DNA of 64,000 nt from Pontibacter liquoris. Lineage in GTDB: Bacteria > Bacteroidota > Bacteroidia > Cytophagales > Hymenobacteraceae. This document shows, piece after piece, positions 7,860 to 16,028 of this stretch; the stretch's first letter is position 1; every line of letters begins with the position of its first letter. The DNA is taken from assembly GCF_022758235.1 (NCBI RefSeq), contig NZ_JALEBG010000003.1, positions 682,001-746,000 on the forward strand, written 5' to 3'. The notes beneath the pieces are model-generated. The model ran no database searches, was not told where the DNA came from, and saw nothing but the letters and a program-made list of their open reading frames with translations. The translations under genes and the position numbers were made by a program.

Positions 7860-8684
7860 TTGTCTACTACAGAATCGGCTTCCAATTACGATGCACTAGA
7901 GCAGATGAGCGTGCGGGAACTGCTGGAAAACATAAACCGGGAGGATAAGACCGTGCCCTTTGCCGTGGAAAAGGCTATTGCGCAGCTGGAAGCTCTTGTA
8001 AATGCCACTGTGGAGCGCCTGCAGCAGGGCGGCCGGTTGTTTTATATCGGGGCTGGCACCAGCGGCCGCCTGGGCATTGTGGATGCCTCGGAATGCCCGC
8101 CCACCTTCGGCGTACCGCACGGCCTGGTGATCGGCATTATAGCCGGCGGTGATGGGGCCATCCGTAAAGCGGTGGAGTTTGCCGAAGACGACACCGAACA
8201 GGCCTGGAAAGACCTGCAGCATTACGGCGTAAACGAGAAAGATATGGTGGTGGGCCTTGCCGCATCGGGGGGCACACCTTACGTAATTGGCGGCCTGGAA
8301 GCCTGCCGCCAGCAAGGGATAAGCACCGGCTGTATTGTGTGCAATGCAGGCACGCCGGTAGCGGCCGTTGCAGCATTCCCGGTAGAGGTTATTACGGGGG
8401 CGGAGTTTTTAACGGGCAGCACCCGCATGAAAGCGGGCACCGGCCAGAAGCTGGCGCTCAACATGCTCACCACTTCGGTAATGATAAAGCTAGGCCATGT
8501 GCGCGGAAACAAGATGGTAGACATGCAGCTTTCGAATAAGAAGCTGGTAGACCGTGGCATCCGCATGCTGATGGAAGAACTGCAACTACCCCGCCCCGAA
8601 GCAGCCGCCCTGCTAAAGAAGTATGGCAGCGTGCGTGCCGCCAGCGATGCTTTCAGAAACAGCGGCGCTCAGAAGCAACTATAA
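7860..8684 (+). CDS. murQ: N-acetylmuramic acid 6-phosphate etherase
   Basis: MurQ removes the lactyl ether from MurNAc-6-phosphate, giving GlcNAc-6-phosphate and D-lactate in peptidoglycan recycling. The protein carries the SIS sugar-isomerase fold with the family signature GGRLFYIGAGTSGRLGIVDA, the following SECPPTFGVPH, and TGSTRMKAGTGQKLALNM and VRGNKMVDMQLSN further on. Homologues begin close to the sequence STTESASNYDALEQMS, which here follows a TTG at 7860 (274 residues). The only upstream in-frame ATG (7779) would add 27 poorly conserved residues, so a TTG start is preferred. It follows the kinase gene by 117 bases and ends before a strong terminator. The C-terminal extension seen in some longer homologues is absent. 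Confidence 0.92.
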   Translation: MSTTESASNYDALEQMSVRELLENINREDKTVPFAVEKAIAQLEALVNATVERLQQGGRLFYIGAGTSGRLGIVDASECPPTFGVPHGLVIGIIAGGDGAIRKAVEFAEDDTEQAWKDLQHYGVNEKDMVVGLAASGGTPYVIGGLEACRQQGISTGCIVCNAGTPVAAVAAFPVEVITGAEFLTGSTRMKAGTGQKLALNMLTTSVMIKLGHVRGNKMVDMQLSNKKLVDRGIRMLMEELQLPRPEAAALLKKYGSVRAASDAFRNSGAQKQL

Positions 8685-8694
8685 ACTGCCAAAC

Positions 8695-8746
8695 AAAAGA
8701 GCCGGGTCCCGGAGGTTCGTATGAACTCCCGGGGCCCGGCTCTTTT
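8695..8746. terminator. Bidirectional terminator between murQ and a convergent gene
   Basis: AAAAGAGCCGGG and CCCGGCTCTTTT form a long stem with an inner GC-rich stem (TCCCGG/CCGGGG) around a loop near 8714-8726. A-tracts and T-tracts on both sides allow it to stop transcription from both convergent genes. Confidence 0.85.
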
Positions 8747-8782
8747 ACTTCCGTTATACTATCGCTATACTTTGCCGGCCCC

Positions 8783-9868
8783 TTACTTCAGCACGGCCAG
8801 ATTTTCCAGCATCACTTTGGCTGCCTCGTTGCTCGGCACATAATAATTCACCACCGACCAGTCGTAGCTCAGCTTGAAGCGGTTATCACGCAGGCTGTAT
8901 ACCACCTTTTTGCGGTAATCTTTCAGGGGCTCCAGGCCCAGTTCCTCGCGCTGGGCGGCTACGTTTGCCAGCTCTTTTTTGCTTCTGTCCGCTACCATGT
9001 ACTGGCCCAGGTGCTTCAGCTTCTTGTCTTTCTCACAGGTGCTGCAATTAACCCGGAACAGGACCTTGGCGCCATACGTGCTTTTGCCCTGCTGCTGCTC
9101 GAGCAGGTAGGCCGCTGCATGCGGTAACAGCCTGCCTTGGTGTACCGCTTCCTGTAGTATGGGAGTAAAATCATAGCCTTTGCGTGCCTTGGTTTGTCGC
9201 TGAATAACGATGGAAAAGCGCGGCAGCTGCTCCAGGGTATCTGCCAGCCCCACCACGTCTTCTCCCGGATAGCCATACTTCTCTACCCAGGCCAGCATTT
9301 GTTCTACATTGCTCGTCTCTATTTTGCGCAGCGTGTCGCCGTAAACACGCAGGCCGCCCTGCGCCTGCCGGAAGTACTGATCCCGGGCATACAGCTCGTC
9401 CAGGTCGGCGCGGAGATCGAGATTAACATGGCGCTTATATATGCGCCGGTATTTCTTAGACTTGCGGTTAAATTTTTTCCAGTTTTTGGTGCCGGCTAAT
9501 GAGTCAAGCAAGGGCTGGCGCTCAAGGTAGTCTACGCTAACGCCTTTCTCTACCAGCTTCTGCAGGTAATGGTAGGTCTGCTTCTCGTCCTGCACGAGCA
9601 GGGCGCAGATAGCCGCGTTATAATAATCGCGGGCAAAGGGCGAGGGTACCGCGGCAAAGGCCTGCTGGTAGGCTTCCAGAGCCGGGCCATACGCTTCCGC
9701 TACAATGCTTAGCTCCGCCTGGTTTATTACCGGGTGGTATACTTTAACATAATCAGGCGTTTGGGCGACGGCCGTAGCCGTTCCTAAAGCAAAGCAGATA
9801 CCTGATACTAGCAACAGGGCCTGTTGCCGAAGGAGAACGGTAAGGGTATGAAAAGAGGACAAGAACAT
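8783..9868 (-). CDS. Secreted protein of unknown function, helical-repeat-like N-half
   Basis: I do not recognise a named family. The 361-residue product starts with a hydrophobic signal peptide (about residues 10-36, ending ATAVAQT), so it is exported. Residues 40-120 contain helix pairs reminiscent of TPR units (AEAYGPALEAYQQAF, then FARDYYNAAICALL). A basic middle follows (NWKKFNRKSKKYRRIYKRH). A single CStC pair (NCSTCEK) lies near residue 277. It stands alone: a terminator separates it from murQ and it faces a 257-base gap upstream. A role in the cell envelope is plausible from the signal peptide but not shown. Confidence 0.7.
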   Translation of the reverse strand: MFLSSFHTLTVLLRQQALLLVSGICFALGTATAVAQTPDYVKVYHPVINQAELSIVAEAYGPALEAYQQAFAAVPSPFARDYYNAAICALLVQDEKQTYHYLQKLVEKGVSVDYLERQPLLDSLAGTKNWKKFNRKSKKYRRIYKRHVNLDLRADLDELYARDQYFRQAQGGLRVYGDTLRKIETSNVEQMLAWVEKYGYPGEDVVGLADTLEQLPRFSIVIQRQTKARKGYDFTPILQEAVHQGRLLPHAAAYLLEQQQGKSTYGAKVLFRVNCSTCEKDKKLKHLGQYMVADRSKKELANVAAQREELGLEPLKDYRKKVVYSLRDNRFKLSYDWSVVNYYVPSNEAAKVMLENLAVLK

Positions 9869-10125
9869 GGTTTATAAACGTATGCGCTGCAAGTATAACG
9901 TATAAGTGAGGCGATAAAATACATGGTAAGCTACAAAGCAGTTTGCAAAAGCTGCTGTTTCAGCACCTATACTTTAAAAAACGGCTTTGGTTGGAATCGA
10001 TTAGCGGCACTTGCTGTTCAGGTAAGGCGCTCCTGCTTTTTCCGGCTAAAAGTGCCAACTTTGCGCAGGCTTTTTAGTACAGAAAACCGGCGGCTATAGT
10101 CCTTTACTTCAGACCTACCTTTGAT

Positions 10126-10695
10126 ATGCATACCATAGAACCCTTTTATAACTGGCTGGAGCACTATACCGCCTCCGAAGACCCGCGCTCGCCGCTGTAT
10201 GGTGCCGAGAACAGCCTCACCCAGTATACCAACACCATCTACGGCTACTACATCCATCCGCAGTGGGACGACATGGATTCGGAAACGCTCTTCCTCAAGA
10301 TCCTGTTCACCGACTATAACCTCCACTTTACGGTAATAGAATTCATTGGCGAGTGGAACGATGCGCTGCACAACGACATCATGATGCTGAAGCGCAACAT
10401 CATCGACCCGCTCATCCACGAGGGCATTAAGCACTTTATCCTCATCGGCGAAAATGTGTTTAACTTCCACGGCTCGGAAGACGATTATTACGAAGAATGG
10501 TTTGAGGACGTGGAGGATGGCTGGATCGCAGCGCTCAGCTTCCAGGACTTTGTGCTCAGCGAGATGCGCAGCTACAACCTGGATTATTACATTAACTATG
10601 GCGGCAGCCTCGACGAGATTCCCTGGCGCACTTATACGCCCAAACGCCTTTTTACCCATGTAAACGGCATGATCCAGAAGCGCCTCGGGGCTTAA
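10126..10695 (+). CDS. Conserved-looking cytoplasmic protein of unknown function
   Basis: The 189-residue protein is acidic and rich in aromatic residues (many Tyr, Trp, Phe, Asp, Glu), with no signal peptide, membrane span or known catalytic motif. Features that stand out are a start rich in aromatics (EPFYNWLEHYTASEDPRSPLYG), a central IEFIGEWNDALHNDIMMLKR, and an acidic run GSEDDYYEEWFEDVEDGW. The reading frame is clean, codon use matches its neighbours, and it ends at a strong terminator, so it is a real gene. It is monocistronic. No function can be assigned. Confidence 0.8.
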   Translation: MHTIEPFYNWLEHYTASEDPRSPLYGAENSLTQYTNTIYGYYIHPQWDDMDSETLFLKILFTDYNLHFTVIEFIGEWNDALHNDIMMLKRNIIDPLIHEGIKHFILIGENVFNFHGSEDDYYEEWFEDVEDGWIAALSFQDFVLSEMRSYNLDYYINYGGSLDEIPWRTYTPKRLFTHVNGMIQKRLGA

Positions 10696-10736
10696 ATAAA
10701 ACGAGCCCGGAAGTATCCCGGGCTCGTTTTATTTTA
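10694..10736. terminator. Bidirectional terminator
   Basis: AAATAAAACGAGCCCGG and CCGGGCTCGTTTTATTT form a stem of about 17 base pairs with a short loop (10711-10717). It overlaps the stop codon region of the upstream gene and lies just before the end of the convergent lipoprotein gene, serving both. Confidence 0.85.
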
Positions 10737-10752
10737 AAGTATAGCTGTTCGC

Positions 10753-10980
10753 CTATTCTACAACAGTAGTTGTGTCTGCATTGTCTGCAGCTTCTTCCAT
10801 TGCATCAGCTTTGTTTTCAGCAGCATCTTCTACGGCTTCACCTTGTGCTTCGCCGGCTTCTTCTACTTGGTCGGCATTTTCTTCTGCCTGGTTTTCAGCG
10901 GCAGAATCACAGGAAGAGAAAGTTGCCATACCAAATGTCAGCAGGCCAGCCGTCAGGAAGAGATAAATTGGTTTTTTCAT
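10753..10980 (-). CDS. Small acidic lipoprotein, Ala/Glu-rich
   Basis: A 75-residue precursor with a lipoprotein signal peptide (about residues 1-23, lipobox FSSC). The mature part of about 52 residues is almost entirely Ala, Glu, Asp, Asn and Gln in short near-repeats (EENADQVEEAGEAQGEAVEDAAENKADAMEE, written here as overlapping segments). Such a composition suggests a helical or unstructured, highly charged tether. It sits next to a second tiny acidic lipoprotein gene (11162-11347) on the same strand, separated by a terminator. No function is known. Confidence 0.75.
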   Translation of the reverse strand: MKKPIYLFLTAGLLTFGMATFSSCDSAAENQAEENADQVEEAGEAQGEAVEDAAENKADAMEEAADNADTTTVVE

Positions 10981-11093
10981 GATGTATTTGTTTTAAGGTT
11001 TTACACGCAGTGCCGGTAAGTATAAACCCGTGGCACCGAATGCATGCGAACAAATACGGGTATAGCTGAATATAGTTTACTTATAATAAAATA

Positions 11094-11122
11094 AAAGAGG
11101 CACCTTATGCAGGTGCCTCTTT
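11094..11122 (-). terminator. Terminator after the Thr-rich lipoprotein gene
   Basis: AAAGAGGCACC and GGTGCCTCTTT form an 11-base-pair stem around a seven-base loop. Read on the minus strand it is followed by a T-rich tract. It lies 40 bases past the stop of the 11162-11347 gene. Confidence 0.8.
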
Positions 11123-11161
11123 CAGATCCCGGCCATACGCCGGGTGGTTTTTTGTTGCTGA

Positions 11162-11347
11162 TTACTGAACAGAATCAACTGGCGCAGCAGTAGAATCAAC
11201 TTCTACAGCAGTAGTGTCAACAGTTGTTGTAGTTTCGTCTACTGTAGTTTCAGTAGTTTCAGACTCAGTAGCTGCTTCTTCAGTGTTGTTGCAAGATGCG
11301 AAAACGAAAAGACCAGCAACGAAAAGTAAACCAAATACTTTTTTCAT
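11162..11347 (-). CDS. Small Thr/Glu-rich acidic lipoprotein
   Basis: A 61-residue precursor with a short lipoprotein signal peptide ending in the lipobox FASC (Cys at 19). The mature chain of about 43 residues is made of Thr, Glu, Val, Asp and Ser in loose repeats (ESETTETTVDETTTTVDTT and following). It has no predicted fold. The small size, lack of Cys other than the lipid anchor and Thr density could suit an O-glycosylated surface spacer, which is a guess. It has its own terminator, so it is expressed separately from the Ala/Glu-rich lipoprotein next to it. Confidence 0.75.
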   Translation of the reverse strand: MKKVFGLLFVAGLFVFASCNNTEEAATESETTETTVDETTTTVDTTAVEVDSTAAPVDSVQ

Positions 11348-11415
11348 GTTGTTTTGATGTTTTTAAATGAGGGGCAAATATACTACTATATTTGAATTCC
11401 CTATTTTTTATAAAT

Positions 11416-12726
11416 TTATTTTTTACGGAATACCAGTTTTATCGGCACGCCCTCAAAGCCAAAGTGCTCCCGTAATCTGTTTTCCAGGTAGCGCGTATAC
11501 GACTCCTTGATGTACTGCGGCAGGTTACAGAAAAAGGCAAAGGTCGGGTTGTGCGTAGGCAGCTGCGTAATGTATTTAATCTTAACAAGCTTGCCTTTGA
11601 TAGCGGGCGGCGGATAGCGCTCGATATCGGGCAGCAACTGGTCGTTGAGCTTGGATGTCGAGATTTTCCGGGTCTTGTTCTCATACACCTCCATGGCTTT
11701 CTCCACAGCCTTGTGGATACGCTGCTTGGTTATTACCGATGTAAAGACAACAGGCACATACTTGATCGGGGCAATGCGGTCCAGGATCATCTCCTCAAAC
11801 TCTTTGGTAGAGTTGGTGTCTTTCTCCACCAGGTCCCACTTGTTTACCAGAATAACAATGCCTTTGCGGTTTTTTTCAGCCAGCGTAATGATGTTCACAT
11901 CCTGTGCTTCAATGCCACGAGTGGCGTCCAGCATTACAATACACACGTCCGCATCTTCCAGAGCGCGCACCGAGCGCATAACCGAGTAAAACTCAATGTC
12001 TTCGTTCACTTTGCTTTTGCGGCGCAATCCGGCCGTATCCACTAGTATAAACTCTTTGCCAAAGGCGTTGTAGCGCGAGTGGATCGCGTCGCGGGTCGTG
12101 CCGGCAATTTCGGTTACGATGTTGCGCTCCACACCCAGCAGCAGGTTCACAAACGACGACTTGCCCGCATTCGGGCGGCCCAGCACGGCAATCTTCGGAA
12201 TGCCGGCATCCGGGTCTTCTACGCCTTCGTCTTTAAAATGCTTCACCACTTCGTCCAGCAACTCGCCGGTGCCGGAGCCGCTTTGCGACGAGATCGGGAA
12301 AATTTCCTCGCCTATACCCAGCGAATAAAACTCGCCCATCTGGTGCATGCGCGCCGTAGAGTCGGATTTGTTGGCTACCAGCAGAATAGGCTTGTCCGAG
12401 CGGCGCAGCACGTTGGCAAACTCCTCGTCGAGCCCGGTCAGGCCGGCATCCACGTCTACCATAAACAGGATCACGTCAGCCTCCTGTATGGCTAGCTGCA
12501 CCTGCTTGTTTATCTCGCCTTCAAAAATATCGTCGGAGCCGTGCACGTAGCCGCCGGTGTCGATCACGGTAAAATACTTGCCGCACCAGTCGCCATGGCC
12601 ATAGCTTCTGTCGCGGGTAACGCCGCTCTCATTGTCCATGATGGCTTGCCGATGGCCCACAAGGCGGTTAAAAAGGGTAGACTTGCCCACGTTGGGGCGG
12701 CCTACAATAGCAATGATGTTTGACAT
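11416..12726 (-). CDS. der: Ribosome biogenesis GTPase Der (EngA)
   Basis: A 436-residue double GTPase needed for 50S subunit maturation. Two G domains are evident. The first has GRPNVGKSTLFN (residues 8-19), DTGG and NKSD; the second has GRPNAGKSSFVN near residue 183, DTAG and NKWD. A KH-like C-terminal domain follows and ends in KLVFRKK. The tandem arrangement is unique to Der. It lies downstream of era on the same strand with a 319-base gap containing a hairpin, so the two may be transcribed separately. The start at 12726 gives MSNIIAIVGRPNVGKS, as in homologues. Confidence 0.97.
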   Translation of the reverse strand: MSNIIAIVGRPNVGKSTLFNRLVGHRQAIMDNESGVTRDRSYGHGDWCGKYFTVIDTGGYVHGSDDIFEGEINKQVQLAIQEADVILFMVDVDAGLTGLDEEFANVLRRSDKPILLVANKSDSTARMHQMGEFYSLGIGEEIFPISSQSGSGTGELLDEVVKHFKDEGVEDPDAGIPKIAVLGRPNAGKSSFVNLLLGVERNIVTEIAGTTRDAIHSRYNAFGKEFILVDTAGLRRKSKVNEDIEFYSVMRSVRALEDADVCIVMLDATRGIEAQDVNIITLAEKNRKGIVILVNKWDLVEKDTNSTKEFEEMILDRIAPIKYVPVVFTSVITKQRIHKAVEKAMEVYENKTRKISTSKLNDQLLPDIERYPPPAIKGKLVKIKYITQLPTHNPTFAFFCNLPQYIKESYTRYLENRLREHFGFEGVPIKLVFRKK

Positions 12727-13045
12727 CTATACTTGGTAAAAATAGTTAAAGTGCCCCCGGAGCACCTTGCCCCGAAGCTTTATGCGGTACTAAACTCCAG
12801 TACCGCTAAAATAATTTTTATACTTTGCCAGTACCTTAGCGAACTTTATGGCTTTAACTTTCTGCCAGTTTTCGCCTCGCCGGCTGGGCCTTCCTTTTCT
12901 CCTTGATGAGAAAAGGAAGCAAAAGAATCAAGACAATTCGAAACTCGCTGAACGCTCAAACATCGAATCGTCAAATACTGCACCTGGCAAAAGCTATCTT
13001 CTTACCGGCTGTTCAGGATTTACAATATTGTGTTCAGATTTATAC
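12727..13045. other. Intergenic region between era and der with a hairpin repeat
   Basis: No gene is credible here; a plus-strand reading frame of 74 codons has no recognisable content. The striking part is a perfect 12-base inverted repeat, CTTCCTTTTCTC (12890-12901) and GAGAAAAGGAAG (12908-12919), around the loop CTTGAT. It is followed by AAAAGAATCAAGACAATTCG and a stretch rich in CGAAACTCGCTGAACGCTC. It has the look of a dispersed intergenic repeat seen in Bacteroidota genomes, an impression I cannot test here. TATACTT occurs three times (near 12726, 12822 and 13038). Confidence 0.5.
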
Positions 13046-13933
13046 TTACTCGCTGTAGCCGAATCGGCGTAACAGCTTCTGGTCGGTTCGCCAGTTCTCG
13101 TTCACGCGCACGTATAAATCAAGAAATATTTTTTTCTGGAAGAACTCTTCCATATCCACACGGGCCTGCGTGCCAACTTTTTTCAGGGCTTCGCCTTTGT
13201 GGCCGATCACAATGCCTTTCTGGCTTTTGCGCTCCACGCTGATCTCGGCCCGGATACGGATGATCTCTTCTTCTTCTTTAAATTCCTCTACCACTACTTC
13301 GCAGCTGTAAGGGATCTCCTTTTTATAGTTGAGGAAGATCTTCTCGCGGATCATCTCCGACACGAAGAAACGCTCGGGCTTGTCGGTCAGTTCATCTTTC
13401 GGGAAATAAGCCGGATGCTCGGGCAGGAAATGCAGCAGGCGCGAGAACAAATGTTCCAGTCCGAAGCCATGCAGCGCCGAAATAGGCAGTATTTCCGTCG
13501 GGTTCATTTTCTCCTGCCAGTAAGCTACCTTTTCGTTCAGCTCCTCTTCCGTGGCCTGGTCTATCTTGTTAATGAGCAGCAATACCGGCACCTGTGCATA
13601 CTGCAGGCGCTTGATCACATCTTCTTCGTCGTGCTTCTCATAGATGTCGGTCACAAACAGGATCACATCCGCGTCCTCGAGCGAGGTGCGCACAAAGCTC
13701 ATCATTGATTCGTGCAGCGCATACTGCGGTTTGATGATGCCGGGCGTGTCGGAGTAGACGATCTGGAAGTCGTCACCGTTCAGGATGCCCATGATGCGGT
13801 GGCGCGTGGTTTGTGCTTTGGAGGTAATGATAGAGAGCTTCTCCCCCACCAAGGCGTTCATCAGCGTAGACTTGCCCACATTTGGCTTGCCCACGATACT
13901 TACAAATCCGGCTTTATGCGGTGTCTCGGCCAT
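13046..13933 (-). CDS. era: GTPase Era
   Basis: A 295-residue GTPase that binds the 3' end of 16S rRNA and acts in 30S assembly. The G domain has GKPNVGKSTLMN near residues 16-27, DTPGI, and NKID; the C-terminal KH domain contains GIVIGHKGEALKKVGTQAR, the conserved RNA-binding loop, near residues 240-258. Size fits Era (about 300). Homologues begin with the same AGFVSIVGKPNVGKS, so the start at 13933 is sound. der follows on the same strand. Confidence 0.97.
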   Translation of the reverse strand: MAETPHKAGFVSIVGKPNVGKSTLMNALVGEKLSIITSKAQTTRHRIMGILNGDDFQIVYSDTPGIIKPQYALHESMMSFVRTSLEDADVILFVTDIYEKHDEEDVIKRLQYAQVPVLLLINKIDQATEEELNEKVAYWQEKMNPTEILPISALHGFGLEHLFSRLLHFLPEHPAYFPKDELTDKPERFFVSEMIREKIFLNYKKEIPYSCEVVVEEFKEEEEIIRIRAEISVERKSQKGIVIGHKGEALKKVGTQARVDMEEFFQKKIFLDLYVRVNENWRTDQKLLRRFGYSE

Positions 13934-14976
13934 AGGTTTAAATTTGAGGTTGCAAAATTACTTCTTTTTTACGAGACGGCGGCGGAATGTCTAATTATTT
14001 GTGAATGAGGAAAGAAAGAAACAGGGTTATACTTCCTTAAAAATTTTTTTATGGCGATGGAGGTATTCCTGGCGCAAGCGTCCCCTTGTGCTTTTCAGGT
14101 AGAGTTCCATAGCTGTTTGCGGTTTATGTTTGGTACTACTTACCAGCTGTTATAAGGCGCTATTTTATACTTGATGTTATACTTGGTAGTGGATGTTCTT
14201 TAAGAAAGATATTCCGGCTATACTTGGTAGCTGGCTGTATTCCTTAGTCTTATACTTGCCTTGTTTTATCTTATACTTTGGTGCGCTCCAAGCCCGCGGG
14301 GGCTCGTCCTGGGGGTGCAGGGGCCCCCGACAAGGGCATCGCGCTGTGGCGTGAAGCTGCTCCTCGCTGGCGCTGCGGGCTGCTGAGTAAACTCAGCACC
14401 GCAACACACCAAGGCGCTCAACCCAAGGACTGGGATCAATTCGATAGCTAATGTTTATACTTCAGTTTAAGTATAAATCCTTCTGTAATCCGATTTCCTT
14501 TATTCTCCTCTTATTGCCCCTTTTTGTTATCCTGAAAGGATCTTGGTGGAAGGGAGGTTAAGCTTTTGCAAGCATGCTGCTGCTCTTCCATCAGCTCAAA
14601 GCCCCGCTTTGCAGAGGATTGGGGGATGTTCTTCTTCCTACTAAATCACACAGCTTATACTTCATTTCAAGTATAAATTTTCTCTTCTTGCTTTATCCTG
14701 AACATATCTCTCCTTGCGTCGAGATGATAATAAGGAGAGAGTAACGCTTTTATCACCGGTATAAAACCTACACCGCTTATACTTCACCAGCAGCAATAAC
14801 TAGCTCCCCTCCTTAGCCAAGGATGTTTAGGGGTGGTTGGCCCCGGCAGCTCAAAACATTTTTCCTACTTATTGCTTTACACTCCGTTAACCCGCTATGG
14901 CCTGATAGATAGTATCAATCAACAAGTACTGTTTATACTTTGTATATTTGCCTGTAGAAAAGCACAGACAGTTTAA
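13934..14976. other. One-kilobase non-coding region packed with TATACTT heptamers
   Basis: No gene is supported. The heptamer TATACTT or its complement occurs 12 times between 14028 and 14940 (starts near 14028, 14166, 14178, 14219, 14251, 14272, 14456, 14469, 14656, 14669, 14778, 14934), mostly on the plus strand; chance predicts about 0.1. Two pairs are inverted over about 20 bases (14456-14475 and 14656-14675). Other blocks look like worn dispersed repeats: a GC-rich stretch at 14281-14430, TTATCCTGAAAGGATCTTGG near 14527, a TCTCTCCTT/AAGGAGAGA hairpin near 14706-14740, and AGCTCCCCTCCTTAGCCAAG with GGGGTGGTTGG (14802-14841). The last 40 bases hold the hemH promoter. Confidence 0.6.
14943..14950 (+). 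promoter_or_regulatory. Candidate -7 element for hemH
   Basis: TATATTTG matches the Bacteroidota -7 consensus TAnnTTTG and sits 26 bases before the hemH ATG. A TTTG at -33 is not evident, so the call is partial. The surrounding GTATATTTGCCTGTA is identical to that in front of mazG (20171-20185). Confidence 0.45.
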
Positions 14977-16005
14977 ATGAGCAAAAAAAACACTGGTAAG
15001 ATAGGGGTGCTGCTGGTAAACCTCGGTACGCCGGATACGCCTAACACGCCTGACGTCCGGAAATACCTGCGCGAGTTCCTGCTGGACAAGCGCGTGATCG
15101 ACATACATCCTGTGGCCCGCTACGGCCTGATTAACGGCATTATCGCGCCGTTCCGCGCGCCTAAATCTGCCAAAATATACCAGCAACTCTGGACAGACCG
15201 CGGCTCGCCGCTGCTTTACCACGGCCTGGACCTGCAGCAAAAGCTGCAGCAGGCGTTGGGCAACGGCTACCACGTGGCGTTTGGCATGCGCTACCAGAGC
15301 CCAAGTATAAAAAATGCGCTAGAAGAACTGCGCGAGCAAAGCGTGGACCGCATCATCGTATTGCCGCTGTTCCCGCAGTATGCCTCGGCTTCAACCGGTT
15401 CGGTGCAGGACAAGATCATGGAGATCGTGAAGGATTGGTGGGTGATCCCAAGTATAAATTTCATCTCTTCCTTCTGCGACGATCCCGGCTTTATCAAAGC
15501 TTTTGCGGAACTGGGCAAACAGCACATGGCACAGGACAGCTATGACCACGTGATCTTCAGTTACCATGGTTTGCCGGAGCGCCAGGTGCTGAAAGGAAGT
15601 GACAAAGGCTACTGCCAGCTGGGCGCCTGCTGCAACACATATAACAAGCGTAACAAATACTGCTACCGTGCGGCCTGTTTTGCTACCTCGCGTTTGCTAG
15701 CCGAGCAACTAGGCTTGCGCGAAGATCAATACACTGTCACCTTCCAATCCAGGCTATTGAAAGACCCGTGGCTGCAGCCTTACACCGACGAAGTGCTGAA
15801 AACATTGCCTGCCAAAGGCATCAAGAAAGTGCTGGCCTACAGCCCTGCCTTTGTGGCCGACTGCCTCGAGACCACCATCGAAGTTGGCGTGGAATTTAAG
15901 GAGATGTTTGAGCATGCCGGCGGCGAGAAATGGCAACTGGTAGAAAGCCTAAACTCCAGCGACACCTGGGTGGAAGCGGTAAAGGACTTGGTACTGCAAC
16001 ACTAA
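14977..16005 (+). CDS. hemH: Ferrochelatase
   Basis: HemH inserts iron into protoporphyrin IX in the last step of heme synthesis. The 342-residue protein has the N-terminal GVLLVNLGTPDTP, the catalytic histidine segment FSYHGLPERQ, and the catalytic glutamate segment SPAFVADCLETTIEVG. Between the His and Glu regions is a Cys-rich stretch, YCQLGACCNTYNKRNKYCYR followed by AAC, with six cysteines in about 23 residues; this could hold a metal or iron-sulfur cluster, as in some other ferrochelatases, but that is inference. The gene stands alone with a TATATTTG promoter element 26 bases upstream and a perfect palindromic terminator downstream. A b5-like heme protein is encoded at 6.6 kb. Confidence 0.96.
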   Translation: MSKKNTGKIGVLLVNLGTPDTPNTPDVRKYLREFLLDKRVIDIHPVARYGLINGIIAPFRAPKSAKIYQQLWTDRGSPLLYHGLDLQQKLQQALGNGYHVAFGMRYQSPSIKNALEELREQSVDRIIVLPLFPQYASASTGSVQDKIMEIVKDWWVIPSINFISSFCDDPGFIKAFAELGKQHMAQDSYDHVIFSYHGLPERQVLKGSDKGYCQLGACCNTYNKRNKYCYRAACFATSRLLAEQLGLREDQYTVTFQSRLLKDPWLQPYTDEVLKTLPAKGIKKVLAYSPAFVADCLETTIEVGVEFKEMFEHAGGEKWQLVESLNSSDTWVEAVKDLVLQH

Positions 16006-16028
16006 AAATCTAAAAGTCATATCAGCAG

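Noticed and set aside
10018..10659. 213-codon frame antisense to the 10126-10695 gene
   Set aside because: The plus-strand protein has better composition, and the terminators fit it; the antisense frame looks like a codon-bias shadow.
12848..13072. Plus-strand 74-codon reading frame between der and era
   Set aside because: No recognisable domain or conserved start; it runs through the hairpin repeat and into the end of era.
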